A stretch of DNA of 60,000 nucleotides from Cryptomeria japonica (GCF_030272615.1 NC_081408.1:619378476-619438475), one strand, 5' to 3'. Counted from the first letter of the stretch, positions 44,041 to 55,975 are shown. Notes: a model not told the origin generated them from the letters alone. A program made the numbers and translations.

Positions 44041-45111
44041 AGTGCACAAACCCGTGACAAATACACTCTTCAATACAAAAGACATCCCAACATGGTACAA
44101 TAATCGGATGTTAGAGAGTGATTCAGATACCGGCTCACATGAATGGGAATTTGATTCAATGAATCTAAATACTTCAGATGAGGGAGACACATCACCTCCC
44201 CCACCTCATAAAGATATCTCAGTTTATGGAGAGGCATGGATTAAAACCTTTTGGGTTCGTGAGTAAGAAGAAACTTCCACAGGCCCTATTTCACATCCTA
44301 CACCACAACCTAGCAAGGAGAGTACCATTGATGAACTTCACTCATCTATATTAACCCTCACTAAGGCCTCCTCTAAACTCAACCTAATCGATGAGGTCAT
44401 TCCTATCATCCACCTCAAACTCATCAACTGAAACTAGCAAAATCCCCCATGTCTTGATCACTTCCAAAACAATGAGGCGCTCATCAATGTTTTAGAAATA
44501 TGGGATAACATACCAAGCGGGGATCATAAAGTTGGATTTATCGTCAAACTTAATAGCGCAATGTACTTTGGGGCAAATGCCAAACCTTTCAGCTGCAAAA
44601 ATATCACAATAAAACATGGATCTTCTAGTGAAAACCACACAATGGCACTTATTGATCCCAAAAAAGTAAAAATAAAGAGCATATCCAAAGGTGAAAACCT
44701 CTTTGAGGCGCTTGCAGATGAAAGGTTCGACATCCTCCCCTCTAGTACAAATCAAGAGAGATTGACAATCCTAATAGAAGAAACAAAAGAATTCAATGTG
44801 GGGACCCTTGAGACTCCTCACTAAATACATTTGGCATCTCTTCTACCTCCAAAGGAACAACCAAAATTTGTGAAATTCTTCCAGAAGCATCAAATCAACT
44901 TCACATGGTCTTATGTAGACATGCCTGCCTTAGATCTTGGTTTGGTCATGCATCAGCTAACCGTGGTAGAAGGAGATAAACTGGTAAAACAAAAGCTCAG
45001 AAAGATGGGCCCACAAATTGTTGTTCTTGTTAAGGCATAACTCAAAAATCTCTTAGATGTTGGTTTCATTAGACCAATCGATTATGTAGATTGGATCTCC
45101 AATATTGTACC
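44041..45111 (+). pseudogene. Element C linker and start of RT, truncated by D
   Basis: Same order as in B and D: KESTIDELHSSILTLTKASS, the conserved unknown segment (NITIKHGSSSENHTMALIDP), then LPPKEQPKFVKFFQKHQINF and WSYVDMPALDLGLVMHQLTV, the approach to RT. It ends at FIRPIDYVDWISNIVP, where D's LTR cuts in. Several stops are present, for example at 44429 and 44822. Confidence 0.8.
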
Positions 45112-46562
45112 TGTAGTCACATAAATCTGTCCATTTAATTAAATGAACATTTATTGTTTATTTGATCAATAAATCCACTAGCCAACATTTAATTAATTCA
45201 TCTTCAATCATTCTCCTATTAATTAAATAAATTATTCAATTAATTCATTAAACCAAATTCACAATCAATTAAATGAATAAATTACATTTATTTAATTTCA
45301 ACCCCTTTCCTCTTTTAAATAAATAATTAAAATATTTATTTAAATCATGAAACTCCCCCCACTTGCATTCTCCTACAAATGCAAGTTGCAACCATAATTG
45401 AAATAAATTAATTTTATTCTAATTTAAATCTTATTTTCCCTCACCCACCAAACCCACTTGCAATCCTAAATCCCCTTCTAGACCCTTCTAACCACTTTCT
45501 AATCATTCGTAATTAGCCTAATCCATCTTCTAAATATTGTCACATTCCTAAGCAACTTGAAGTCACTTCTCAAAGCCTTCAAAGTATTTGAAAAGCATTT
45601 AATGCTTTAGGTGTTCAACAAGTTAACCCCTAAAGTCTTCCAAACCACTAATGGCTCTTACATGACCATTAATGGCTCTTACATAACCATTTATGGTTAA
45701 CTCAACTCACCCACATGAATAAAGACTTTCCCTCTAACTCAACCTTCATTTGACTCATGGGTCTCTTCAAGCATTTATTGCTTTGACCATGGTTATCCTC
45801 ACTAACTCTTGCACAAGAGTTTATCCATTGGATAAAGACATTATTTATTGGATAATGGCTTTATTCTTTCAACTCAACATTAACCTTACCTCCCAAGTTA
45901 ACCCTCCAGTCATGTCAAACATTTAATGTTTATTCCCTCTCCTCTCAACCCATCTCTTGTTGACATTTGTCATCTTGGGATTGTATTGAAAGTCCCCACA
46001 TGGATCATAAACCCATCAATCTTGACCCTTATTGAGATTACTCAATCTCAACCATCCATTGCTCCATTTTACCTATAAATAGAGCTCATTTCTTCATAAT
46101 CTAGATCCTGAAATCATGTATGCATCTAATTTATATTGAAATTTAGAGAACATTTAGCATAATCATCTACATTTGTCTTTTTGGGATAAAATTAACACTA
46201 GATAATTAAATAATATCTCATTTTAGCTTGTTCACATTTGCATTCTCATAAGCTTTTCATTTTACAATCTTGAATCTCCATAAGACATCCAAAATAGTGC
46301 AAAAAGCTATTGAGAGCTACACTCATTTGGGAGCTTGGAGAGGAGAGGAACAAGGGAGGAGAAGCTACAAGCATGGTGGAAGGAATTTGGAGATACCTTA
46401 TTGCATTTCTTATCTTTGTTAATCTTTCCATTTTGGGTTTAGTGTCTCTCTTGATATGCTTTCTTAGGATAGTGTTTGATTTGTAATTTCTAACAGTAAC
46501 ACTTCATTTGTTGTTTGTGTTTGTCTTGACAGTATCCTAACAATCCTTTTTCCAGAGCATCA
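45112..46562 (+). repeat. 5' LTR of element D
   Basis: 1451 bp, TGTAGTCACATAAATCTGTC ... GAGCATCA. Too different from the C LTR to be its partner. Confidence 0.85.
46074..46082 (+). promoter_or_regulatory. TATA box of element D
   Basis: TATAAATAG followed by AGCTCATT, as in C. Confidence 0.65.
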
Positions 46563-46564
46563 TT

Positions 46565-46582
46565 TGGTGAACCCAACGTGAA
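46565..46582 (+). other. Primer-binding site of element D
   Basis: TGGTGAACCCAACGTGAA, identical to C. Confidence 0.8.
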
Positions 46583-46660
46583 TCGAACATGCAACCTTCT
46601 GATTAATCTTTTTTTAAAACTACTAACCTTTTCATGTTTTAATTGACACACAAGTCACAC

Positions 46661-46986
46661 TTTAGCGCCATTGTTCACGCTCTAGCACCTTCAAAAGTTG
46701 GTACTTTAGCACTATTTTTTCTAATAATAGCGCTATTGTCTCCCAACTAGCGCTATTGTCCTTCTTATAGTTCTATTGACCATTAAATAGCGCTATCGTG
46801 TGTAGTTTTAGTGCTTTCAGCTCTCTGTTTGACATAATTAATTATGTTTGACAGAGTTCTTTTAGGACTAATGTCTCTTTTTTATAGCACGTTTGCACTT
46901 ATTTCAGCGCTTTTGTTTGTTATTTAACACTTTCGTGTTAAATAGCATTTCTATTTTCACACAGAGTAGCACTATCGTAACAGAGA
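46661..46986 (+). repeat. AGCGCT array of element D
   Basis: Units such as TAGCGCTATTGT, TAGCGCCATTGT and TAGCACTATCGT on the plus strand; more decayed than in C. Confidence 0.7.
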
Positions 46987-48592
46987 GTTGTAAAAAAGAA
47001 ACTTTTTGTAATCGGAAATCAAAATCTAGGCTTGTCGAAGCCCATCAAAACTTCGTTTTTCATTTTTACTAATTGTTTGTCTTTTGTGCAGGTTTTTAAA
47101 TTATATTAGAAAGTAAATTTATCTTTTTACTAACCTTTCAAAGTTGGCTTAAAATGAATTCATTTTCTATTTTAGCTTTAATAAACTTCACATTTCCTTT
47201 TTGGGTATAAAATGAATCACATATTTTGTTTGGGCTTATAAAAAGAACCTCATTTGTCAAGTTAAAAAGGACCACAAATTCAAAACCCCCAAAAAATTAT
47301 TTTTGCAAGTTAGGAACAATTTTTATTTGGTGCTTAAAATTAACAAGACAAATTTTATTTCTTGCATCCAATTAAAAATTACAATCAACACTTCGTTTGG
47401 GCAAGATTAAAAAGAACAAGCCATTTGTCCCTTCAAGTTCAAATCGATTTACTTCAAGCAAAACGTGTTTTAAATTCAGTTGACTAGGATTTCAAAGTTT
47501 CTAGATTACAAAACATTTTGCCATTGGAGTTAAAAAGAACACCATTTTTGTTGGAACAACATCTCCAAATAGTTAGATCATATTGCTATAAACTTGGTTA
47601 AAAAGAACAAGTGTTTTTGGTGATTGGCACACTTGTGAAAAATTTTGTCGAGTGGTCCTACTTCTAACACACACTATCCTCTCCCTTGGCTTTTGTGGTC
47701 CTAGGTGCAAGAGAAAAGTGTTAGTAACACTCAAAATTTTATATTTTCAAGAGAGGCCTGCCAAGAGACACATCACTCTTGGGAACGACTTCAGGCGGTA
47801 AATCCTTCAAGATGCTATAGAAATCAGATGTGAGCGAAAGTTGTAGTCTTGGGTATATTTGTTCCTACAATGTAACTTGTAGAAAGGACACATGGGCCCC
47901 ACCACAAGTTACAAGGCTCTTAAGTGAGTCATTGCAGAATGAACTTATGTCCAAAAACATCGAACATTACTAGACACCTTTTTATATAGAAACCCACCCG
48001 TTCTATTGATTGAGGATATTTGTGAGAAGTTTAGTGCAAGAGCATAGATGGTTTTGCTCCCAAGACACTCACCATACATATTTCCTTGAGTAGAAATATG
48101 GCTTTTTGAAAGACTACTTGTAGCTTGATAAAAGTGGTGACTCCCCCATCATAGGGATCATCTATTTGTTATGCTTGCGCAAGACATAGTATATCACATC
48201 CTTACCTACTATGACGGGATTCATAAGGTATGTAGTACCAAAGTTGAAGAAATATCAAGATGTGGGCTGAAATTATCACAATTGGCCATTTGACCTTAGG
48301 GATAAAGTGTGTTTCAAGTGTCTTCATTTTGTGTTAGACCAGTGATAAATTGAGCCGGTTTGAAGCTTTTAGAAAAACATACAAAAACATTTGAAAAAGG
48401 GGTCAAAAAGTTCAAAGATTGGGTTGATTTAGACCCACACTTATTTTTGCCTTTTTGAGGAAACATTATTGTGTTTGTGTGCTTGCTCTGTGTTCTTGTC
48501 AAAGAAAGTCAAAAGCAATTAAAAAACAAGTATTCATCCAACACAAATTTTCATCCAACATTTAACAAAGTACAAACAAGATATCAAACTAT
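46987..48592 (+). other. Untranslated leader of element D
   Basis: No gene. Aligns with the leaders of C and B; the stem is at 47872-47879 / 47905-47912 and the GTGTTAGTAACAC inverted repeat near 47718-47730. Confidence 0.55.
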
Positions 48593-48922
48593 ATGACCAT
48601 CCTTCAAATCTTGAGAAAGAGGAATCTTCATCAACATTTCAATTTAAAGAAAAGACCATTGAGTTCAAAGGCTTTCATCAAAAGAAGGAAATTTTTCTAT
48701 CTCAATAGACAAATTTTTGTCTCGCACAGAGCCTTCTTGCATCTATATCTTCAAGGAAAATCCAACGAGTTTGATAAAGAATCCTTGAACAACAGAGCTT
48801 TTACTCAGTATGAGGCAAAATCAACCCTGCTTTCTTTCCCAACATTTGCATTACATATAACATATCTCAGGAAGAACCACCAACCACTGAGCAAGAAGAG
48901 GAAGAATTTGTCCCATTTGTAA
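48593..48922 (+). CDS. Short leader reading frame of element D
   Basis: 109 codons beginning MTILQILRKRNLHQHFNLKK. The shared part is FFYLNRQIFVSHRAFLHLYL and QGKSNEFDKESLNNRAFTQY. See the B and C versions; the N-terminal half is in the B frame, not the C frame. Function unknown. Confidence 0.3.
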   Translation: MTILQILRKRNLHQHFNLKKRPLSSKAFIKRRKFFYLNRQIFVSHRAFLHLYLQGKSNEFDKESLNNRAFTQYEAKSTLLSFPTFALHITYLRKNHQPLSKKRKNLSHL

Positions 48923-49035
48923 CACAATGTTTTTATTCAAGGCCACATTCTATCCACTCTCACATTCATACATCATCAATCCATTCCAACTCTCGAAACA
49001 TAAGAAGGTCTTGTCCTAAGTTTTTTTTTGATATT

Positions 49036-50155
49036 GCTTATGAAGAGGGGAAAATAGATTTGAAGGTGAAATGATCAAAACATAATGAAATAAACATGCA
49101 GAATGCTAAAATATCATTAAAAGATCAATTTACCTTGCTATTTTACCTTCTCCTTCGGATTGAGCTTGATGAAGTGAAGGCGCCCCTTGATAATGTTCCA
49201 CTTGATGTGCTCCTTTGATTGCTAGATGTGGATGGCTCTCCAATGTTGTGCACAAATGGAATGGATTTGAAAAATGATAAGGATGAGATGATCAAGTTGC
49301 CAAGATGATTTCCTGGGCTCAAAAGGGCAGCATAAATTTACTGGATTTCAAGATGTTTTCAATGAAGGGATGGAGCCCTATTTTATAGGAAGAGGAGAGG
49401 AAAACGAATGGCTAGGATGAATTCGAGATGAAGGGCTAAGATTTACTTGTGAGCTCACACAAGGTCTAAGAGAGGGTGTGGAGATCAAGAATTATGCCTT
49501 AAAGGCATTTCGTATCTCCACACTCCACAAGATGCATTGGAGGAATTAAAAATTCTCCAAAAAAGGATATCATGGAGATTGGAGGAATAAAAAGGAATTA
49601 AAAATTCCTTGGGAGAGGGGATGCCTAGAGGAATGTGTGATTTTGAAAATCTTACATTCACCTAGGAAAAGAGCATTTAAAGCTAGTGGTTGCATGAAAA
49701 GGACAAAGGGTTGACTTTGTGACTAATCATGATGATTAGCCATTAATGACTCATTAGGAGGGGGATTAGAGGAAATGTTAGGTGGGATTAATATTTGTAG
49801 GAGAATTTGACTAGGAGAGAGAATGAGTGGAGGGAATAAAAAATTAGAAGAATAATGTTAAGTGAGTTTAGGGAGTTTCTAGAAGAATGAATTAAGAAGA
49901 TGATTTGTAGGAATCATGTAGGTTAACTAATTAATTGAAATTAATTAGCTAAGAGGAAGATTTGTGAGGATTTGATTTTTTTAGAAGAATAAAGAAAGGG
50001 ATTGATTTATTAAATAAATCAATCATATGCTATAGTGACAATATTAATTATATTTAATTAATATTGAGAGGAATTTGAATTAACATAATTAATTAATTAA
50101 ATATGCGAGGAATTAAAAATAATTAAAATAATTATTTTTAAGTGTCTACAGCTTA
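49036..50155. repeat. Target-site duplications GCTTA around the solo LTR
   Basis: GCTTA at 49036-49040 and 50151-50155. Removing the insert and one copy restores the leader sequence as seen in C (ATTGCTTAAAT). Confidence 0.9.
49041..50150 (-). mobile_element. Solo LTR of a different LTR retrotransposon
   Basis: 1110 bp starting TGAAGAGGGG and ending GTGTCTACA (TG...CA) with a perfect 5-bp target duplication and no internal region. The minus strand opens TGTAGACACTTAAAAATAAT, reminiscent of the TGTAGTCACAT start of B, C and D, so the likely sense is minus. It arose by recombination between the two LTRs of a full element that had inserted in D. Confidence 0.85.
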
Positions 50156-50485
50156 AATAAAAAACAACACATCACTTTTTAGAGTGTCTCTACATCTAGG
50201 ATAAACTCATCCTAAGAGGAATATCTATGCAGGTTAAAACTAGTCTATGAGTGCATCCTCTCATTACTAGGTAGCTTGGTTTGTAACACATCTCAAACCT
50301 TGCTATACCTTATCATATCAAACATTGTTGACAACACAAAAATCAATTCATAAAAGGACTTTGGTAACATCAAACCTTCAATGTTAGAGATCCATATTCT
50401 AAACACTTCACCAAAAATTTATCTTTCATTCCATCACCAACTCATAATCACTTTCACCAAACTTCAAGAACAACTTTCAAACAAA

Positions 50486-52140
50486 ATGGCTCACACCAGA
50501 TCAAGGACTAGACAACTAGAGATCGAAGAAGAAGAGGATGAAAATCTCAATGAATTTCAAGAAGCCATTGGAGGAGGTGCAAATGATGAAAATCCCAGTA
50601 CTCCCACTCCTGAAGCAATAAAAAGGGCAAAACATAACCCCCTTTTCAATCGACTTTTTGATGAAATCCTCAAAAACAACACAAATGCTCATTTTTTGAG
50701 ACTTGCTCAAGAGGGAGCAAAACTATCCTCTGATTTTGATACCACACAATTACGGCAAACATCAGAACACCATAGACATAACGAGGGTAGAAGAGGTTGA
50801 GATAACTTTAGATATGACTTTAATCAAGGAAATCCCCCACCTCCTCCTCCTAACAACATAGCCATGATGAGGCAACAAGTTGAGAATCTAGCTTAACAAC
50901 TCCACAGTGGTGTGAAAACTACCCAGTTTTCACTTAATGATATTTGTCCCTATCCCTTTGATAGGAATATATATATGCCACCTTTTCCATGAGGGTTTGA
51001 AACACCTAAGTTTGAAAAGTACCAGGGAAAAGGAGACCCTAGAGATCATGTCAGAGAATTTCACTTAGCTTGCCTAGAAGTGATATATGAAGGCACATAT
51101 CTAATGCACCTCTTTCCTCAGAGTTTGGGGGGGACAACCACGCAACAGTTTTCCCGATTAATAGGCGGCATTAGAAAATTTGAGGAAATCATCCAAAATT
51201 TCATCACGCACACAACATAGAACGCGATGTTACCATCGCGGATTTGTACAATATGAAGCAAAAACCAGGGGAGCTATTTTCAGCTTTCTTGCAACGATGG
51301 AGGCAACTGTGTAGTAGATGTTCTCTTCATCTACCTGAATGAGAGTTGGTGGAAATATTTATTTCCAACTTGAACAATGAAATGGAATTCCACCTAGACA
51401 TGAAGGGCATAGAGTCCTTTGAAGACATGATCACCCAGGGATTAAAATGTGAATGGGCCCACATCAAAAAGGGACTTATCAAGATATACAATGAACCAAA
51501 AGATGGCCCTCGCCTGTGTTTTAATAGTGATAAACCTAACTTCTGGAATAAAAACAAAAACATCATCAATGATGGTGTTGTAGATGCAAGGACCATAAAG
51601 ACTGCACAACCTGTGGTCAGATTTGTGGGGCAAACTCCCCCTCCTAAAAACAACACTGTTGCTCCTCCACAGAATCAAGGTTGCAATACACCACAAGAGG
51701 AACCAAGACAACGACAACAAAGTAATAAACCAAAATGTACATACACACCCTTAGGGGAACCTATTGAAATAGTGTTACGTCAATTGTTCTCTTCAAATTT
51801 GGTGACTTTACCAAAGACATCTAATTACGAACCTCAAGTCAAACCTCCATGGTAGAGAGATAATGAACATTGTGAATTCCACCAAGGGAAAGGGCATAAA
51901 ACGAGAAACTATCATAGACTAAAAGATCTTGTTCAAGATCTTATTGACCGAGGCGAAATTGAAATCGAAGGACATGACCCAAAAACCTCAAATAATGATC
52001 ATCTCATGTTTAAGAATCCACTTCCATCACAATATCAAAGGGGTCCTTCCACTTCAAGGCGAAACATAGATACAACTAATTATACATGAGCGGCTTATAA
52101 TCACATTGTGAATCACCTCTACAATGCCAATGAACAAATT
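50486..52140 (+). pseudogene. Element D gag, decayed
   Basis: The ATG at 50486 begins MAHTRSRTRQLEIEEEED. 105 codons are open to a stop at 50801, after which the same protein continues (RQQVENLA, HSGVKTTQFSLNDICPYPFD). The core has SLGGTTTQQFSRLIGGIRKF, where the usual W of QWF is Q. A deletion near 51205 (of TCTCATTATTCA relative to C) and stops follow. 51346-51855 is open again (FISNLNNEMEFHLDMKGIES). The knuckle near 51870 reads CEFHQGKGHKTRNYHRLKDL; its last Cys is Tyr. Confidence 0.8.
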
Positions 52141-52244
52141 GCAACTATCACCATCAAAGATCCAAGTCCTACTTGCAATGTTGTTACACATCATAGCAAG
52201 ATCACCATTAAAGAAACTCCACACAACTCACCATCCATCCCAAA

Positions 52245-53400
52245 GTAGTACAATCTTGTTGAGCAGTTAGATAAGACACCCACACTTATATCCATCTTAG
52301 AGCTTTTGTGCCTATCCTCATCTCATAAAACAATCTTGGATCAAGCTCTCCAAGAAGCTTCAATCCCTACCAACCTTAACACAAACTAATTTCAATCCAT
52401 AGTTGGCAGTCTCAAGTCATCACCCTGTCTCACTTTATCTGAAAGTGACAATGCTTCATTCCAACAACCTCATAATGCATCCCTTCACATTGAAGGATTC
52501 GTCAACCAATACAAAATCAAGTGAGTCTTGATTGATAATGAAGAAAGACTGAATATATGTACATTACAGTTGGTCACATCATTGGGATATGCAGTTGAAT
52601 CAGTGGACCCCCGCAAAAAGGTAACCATAAAAGCCTATGATGATGCGAAGCATTCTTCCAAAGGAGTAGTTGTGTTACTAATCCGAGTGGGCCTAGCGGT
52701 GAAGCACATCATATGTCAAGTTCTAGACCTTCCTCTATTGTATAATTTGTTATTAGGATGACCTTGGATACACGCCATGCAAGCCATTCCATCCACCTCT
52801 CACCAGTGTATCAAGTTTCCTCATAACAGTGTAGAAATTACAATCCTTGGTGATGCAAATCCATTTGCATATTGTAACAACATCAACCATCAGCCAGAGA
52901 TTACCATTCCTAACAATAGAGAAGTTATCCCATCCACATCATATGTTAGTCCAACCTCTCGTTCGAGCTCAAACAACTCTATACCAAAGCAAGAGAAGCT
53001 GAAAATGAAAATGGCAGAGGAAGGTCCTGGGGAATACAATCTAAGCCAACTCTTTTGTGTTGGGAAATTACCCACATCCCCTAGAACTCATGATAAGCCT
53101 CAAAAGTTGCTTCAAAAGCTATCAGCTAATAAAGCATGTGCTTTGGTACCTTTTATCCTTGGTTAAAGTCAGGAAGAGGAAACTAGGGATGAGGACTTAG
53201 CAGAATGGATCTATAAAGACCCTATCATCACAAAAATCCCATAGGCTAAAATTCCTATGGATAAATATGGCAAAGGTCTTGCCATTATGCAAAGAATGGG
53301 ATATCATGGTCAGAGTGCTTTGGGACTTTGCAAGCAAGGACGACATGAGCTGTTGTAGCCTAAGTTGAAACCGAAAGATAATACTGGTTTAGGCTTTCAC
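52245..53400 (+). pseudogene. Element D protease and G-patch-like segment
   Basis: YNLVEQLDKTPTLISILELL is followed by VLIDNEERLNICTLQLVTSL: the active-site DNG has become DNE, which would abolish catalysis. KKVTIKAYDDAKHSSKGVVV and YNLLLG follow, then a stop where the others have R, then PWIHAMQAIPSTSHQCIKF. The G-patch-like part is at about 53260-53400 (YGKGLAIMQRMGYHGQSALG). Stops interrupt it at 52511, 52759, 53164 and elsewhere. Confidence 0.75.
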
Positions 53401-53459
53401 AAAGAAGCTCTTCCCAAGATCAGATTCAAAGGTAAATCCAACAAACCCATGTATCAAAC

Positions 53460-53780
53460 GGTTACTCCAAGGAAGCCTTCCTTGATTATTTTTGCGGCAC
53501 CAACAAAACACACTACACCAAGAAGATTGATAATCAAATCCGCAACATAACTCACACCCATTGCACCAACACAAATGATAATCCCATAAGTAACAACAAC
53601 AATAGCACCCACAACTTCCATAAACCCCATAATTCCATCAACAACACCAATACCATCAACAACATCACCATCAGAAACAATAGTAGCGCCAACAATTCCG
53701 ATACTCATAGTAGCGGTATCCCCAACACCAATAATCCTATCAGCAACACCATCAATATCATCCATAAAAGTGCATAAACC
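53460..53780 (+). repeat. Repeat-coded low-complexity linker of element D
   Basis: ACAACACCAATAATC-type repetition like that in C at 43735-44040; several frames are open on both strands because of it. Confidence 0.6.
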
Positions 53781-53835
53781 CGTGACCAATGCACTATTCA
53801 ATACAAGGGGCATCCCAACATGATACAGTAATCGG

Positions 53836-54600
53836 ATGGTAGAAAGTCTTTCAGAGACCGACTCCCATGAATGGGAATTTGATTCAGTGAATCTGAATAC
53901 TTTAGATGAAGAAGACACATCACCTCCCCCACCTCATAAGGATAGCCTAGTTTACGAGGAGGCATGGATTAAAACCTTTTGGGATTTTGAGCCAGAAGCA
54001 CCTTCCACAGGTCCTACATCAAATTTGACACCAAAATATGACAAGGAGAGTACCATCGATGCACTTCACTCATCTATCTTAACCCTCACTGACACCTTCG
54101 CTGAACTTAACTTAATTGATGAAGTCATTCCCATTATCCACCCCAAACTCATTGATTGAAACCAACCTAATCCCCCATGCCTTGACCAATTCCAAAATAA
54201 TGAGGTGATCATTGACTTTTTGGAACTATAGGATAACATACCAAGTAGGGATCACAAACTATGATTCGCCATCAAACTTAATAGCGCAACATAATTTGGG
54301 GCGGATGCCAAACCTTTTAGCTAAAAAAATATCACAATAAAACATAGATCTTCCAGTGAAAACCACACTATGGCACTGTTTGATCCCAAAAATGTAAAAA
54401 GAAAGAGCGTATCCAATGGTGAAAACCTCTGAGGCACCTAAGGATGAAAGGTTTGACATTCTCCCCTCTAGTGCAAATCAAGAACAATCAACGATCCTCA
54501 TTGAGGAAACAAAAGAATTCAGCGTGGGGACCCCTGAGACTCCTCACCAAATACATCTGGCATCTCTTTTAACTCTAGAGGAACAACCTAAGTTTGTATA
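53836..54600 (+). pseudogene. Element D protease-RT linker
   Basis: 107 open codons from 53836 include SDTETDSHEWEFDSVNLNT-type acidic sequence and KESTIDALHSSILTLTDTFA. Then the conserved unknown segment (NITIKHRSSSENHTMALFDP) and HLASLLTLEEQPKF follow with stops and a frameshift near 54430. Same order as B and C. Confidence 0.65.
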
Positions 54601-55975
54601 ATTCTTCCAGAAGTGTCAGATCAACTTTTCATGGTCATATGCCGACATGCCTAGTCTCGATCCTGATTTGGTCATGCATCACCTCACCGTGGCCGAAGGA
54701 GCTAAGCCTGTCAAATAGAAGCTTCACAAGATGCACTCCCATATTGTTGTACTAGTCAAAGAAGAACTTAAGAAACTCCTGGATGTTGGTTTTATTAGAC
54801 CAATTGACTACGTAGAGTAGATCTCCAATATAGTACCTATTGGTAAACTAAATGGCGGCATCCGTATTTGTACAGATTTTAGAGATCTAAACAAGGCATG
54901 TCCTAAAGATGACTTCCCCTTACCAAACATTGACATGATCATGGACCTAATAGCAGAACATGCCATGCTTTCTCTCATGGATGGTTTTTTAGGGTACAAC
55001 CAAATAAAGATCGCTCCAAAAGATCAACATAAAATTGCCTTCACATGTCCATAGGGAACATACTGTTGAAACATGATGCCTTTTGGTGTAAAGAATGTAG
55101 GGGTGACCTATCAAAGAGCTATGACCACCATCTTTCATGATATGATCCATACCATAATGGAGGATTATGTTGATGACTTACTGGCAAAATCATTAACAAG
55201 AGAAGGTCATCTAGAAATCTTAGATAAAATCTTTGATTGAATAGAACAATATCATGTTCGACTCAACCCAAAGAAATGTGTCTTTGGATTAACCTCAGGG
55301 AAGCATCTACTATACATTATCTTGAGCAAATCCATTGAGGTCAACCCAACAAAGGTCAAAGAAATCATGGATATGCCACCTCCAAGGAACATCAGTCAGT
55401 TACGCACATTACAAGGACAGATACAATCCATCTGAAGATTCATTGCACAATTGGCATATAAGTGTCATCCCTTTACACATATATTACACAAAAACATCCA
55501 TTTTCAATGGGATGCTAGATGCTAGGAAGCATTCCAAATTCTTAAGGACTATCTCATGAATACACCATTGTTGATCCCACCAGATCCAAGTAAACCTCTA
55601 TTGCTCTATATTTCAGCAACAAATACGAAATTGGGAGTACTACTGGCACAACATAATGTAGAAGGGAAAGAGTGTGATGTATACTATATCTCTTGTGCAC
55701 TAGTCGGCTATGAACTCAAATACACACCTATTGAGAGAGCTTGCCTAGTAGTAATATTGGCAGCCACTAAACTGAGGCACTACCTATTAACACATAAAGT
55801 ACAACTCATTGCCAAGATTGATCCACTAAAGTACTTACTCAGCAAAGCAGCATTGATAGGCCGCTTGGCCAAATGGGTGATGATTCTGAGTGAATTTGGC
55901 ATTGAGTATATGGACCGCAAGGCTATAAAGGGCTAAGTTATTGCAGATCAGTTGGTCGATGCTTGTTTCAAACTT
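54600..55975 (+). pseudogene. Element D reverse transcriptase and RNase H, broken only by nonsense codons
   Basis: One frame runs through the whole block. FSWSYADMPSLDPDLVMHHL leads into FIRPIDYVE, GGIRICTDFRDLNKACPKDD, LSLMDGFLGYNQIKIAPKDQ, MPFGVKNVGVTYQRAM, the catalytic YVDD at 55166-55177, LNPKKCVFGL, and RNase H starting LLLYISATNTKLGVLLAQ (55603). Stops at 54818, 55052, 55067, 55238, 55433, 55523 and 55934 interrupt it. Compared with B or C, most lie where the other copy has TGG, CGA, CAG or CAA. This is the most complete polymerase in the window and shows what B lost. Confidence 0.85.

Larger units (their letters stand above)
36492..45111 (+). mobile_element. Element C: Tat-type Ty3/gypsy retrotransposon, 5' part
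   Basis: 5' LTR, primer-binding site, AGCGCT array, leader, gag, protease, G-patch-like segment and the start of RT, all in plus orientation and in the same order as B. It stops inside RT at 45111, where the 5' LTR of D begins. There is no polypurine tract there, so this is an interruption and not C's own end. The remainder of C should lie beyond the window. Confidence 0.85.

Noticed and set aside
43702-44190. 162-codon frame on the minus strand
   Set aside because: Reverse of the repeat-coded linker of C. The low-complexity repeat keeps several frames open on both strands, as also at 53454-53918 in D.
36492-46562. The LTRs at 36492 and 45112 as the two ends of one element
   Set aside because: They differ far more than an LTR pair should. 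No polypurine tract precedes 45112, and the sequence before it is mid-RT. The second is followed by its own primer site and a new internal region.
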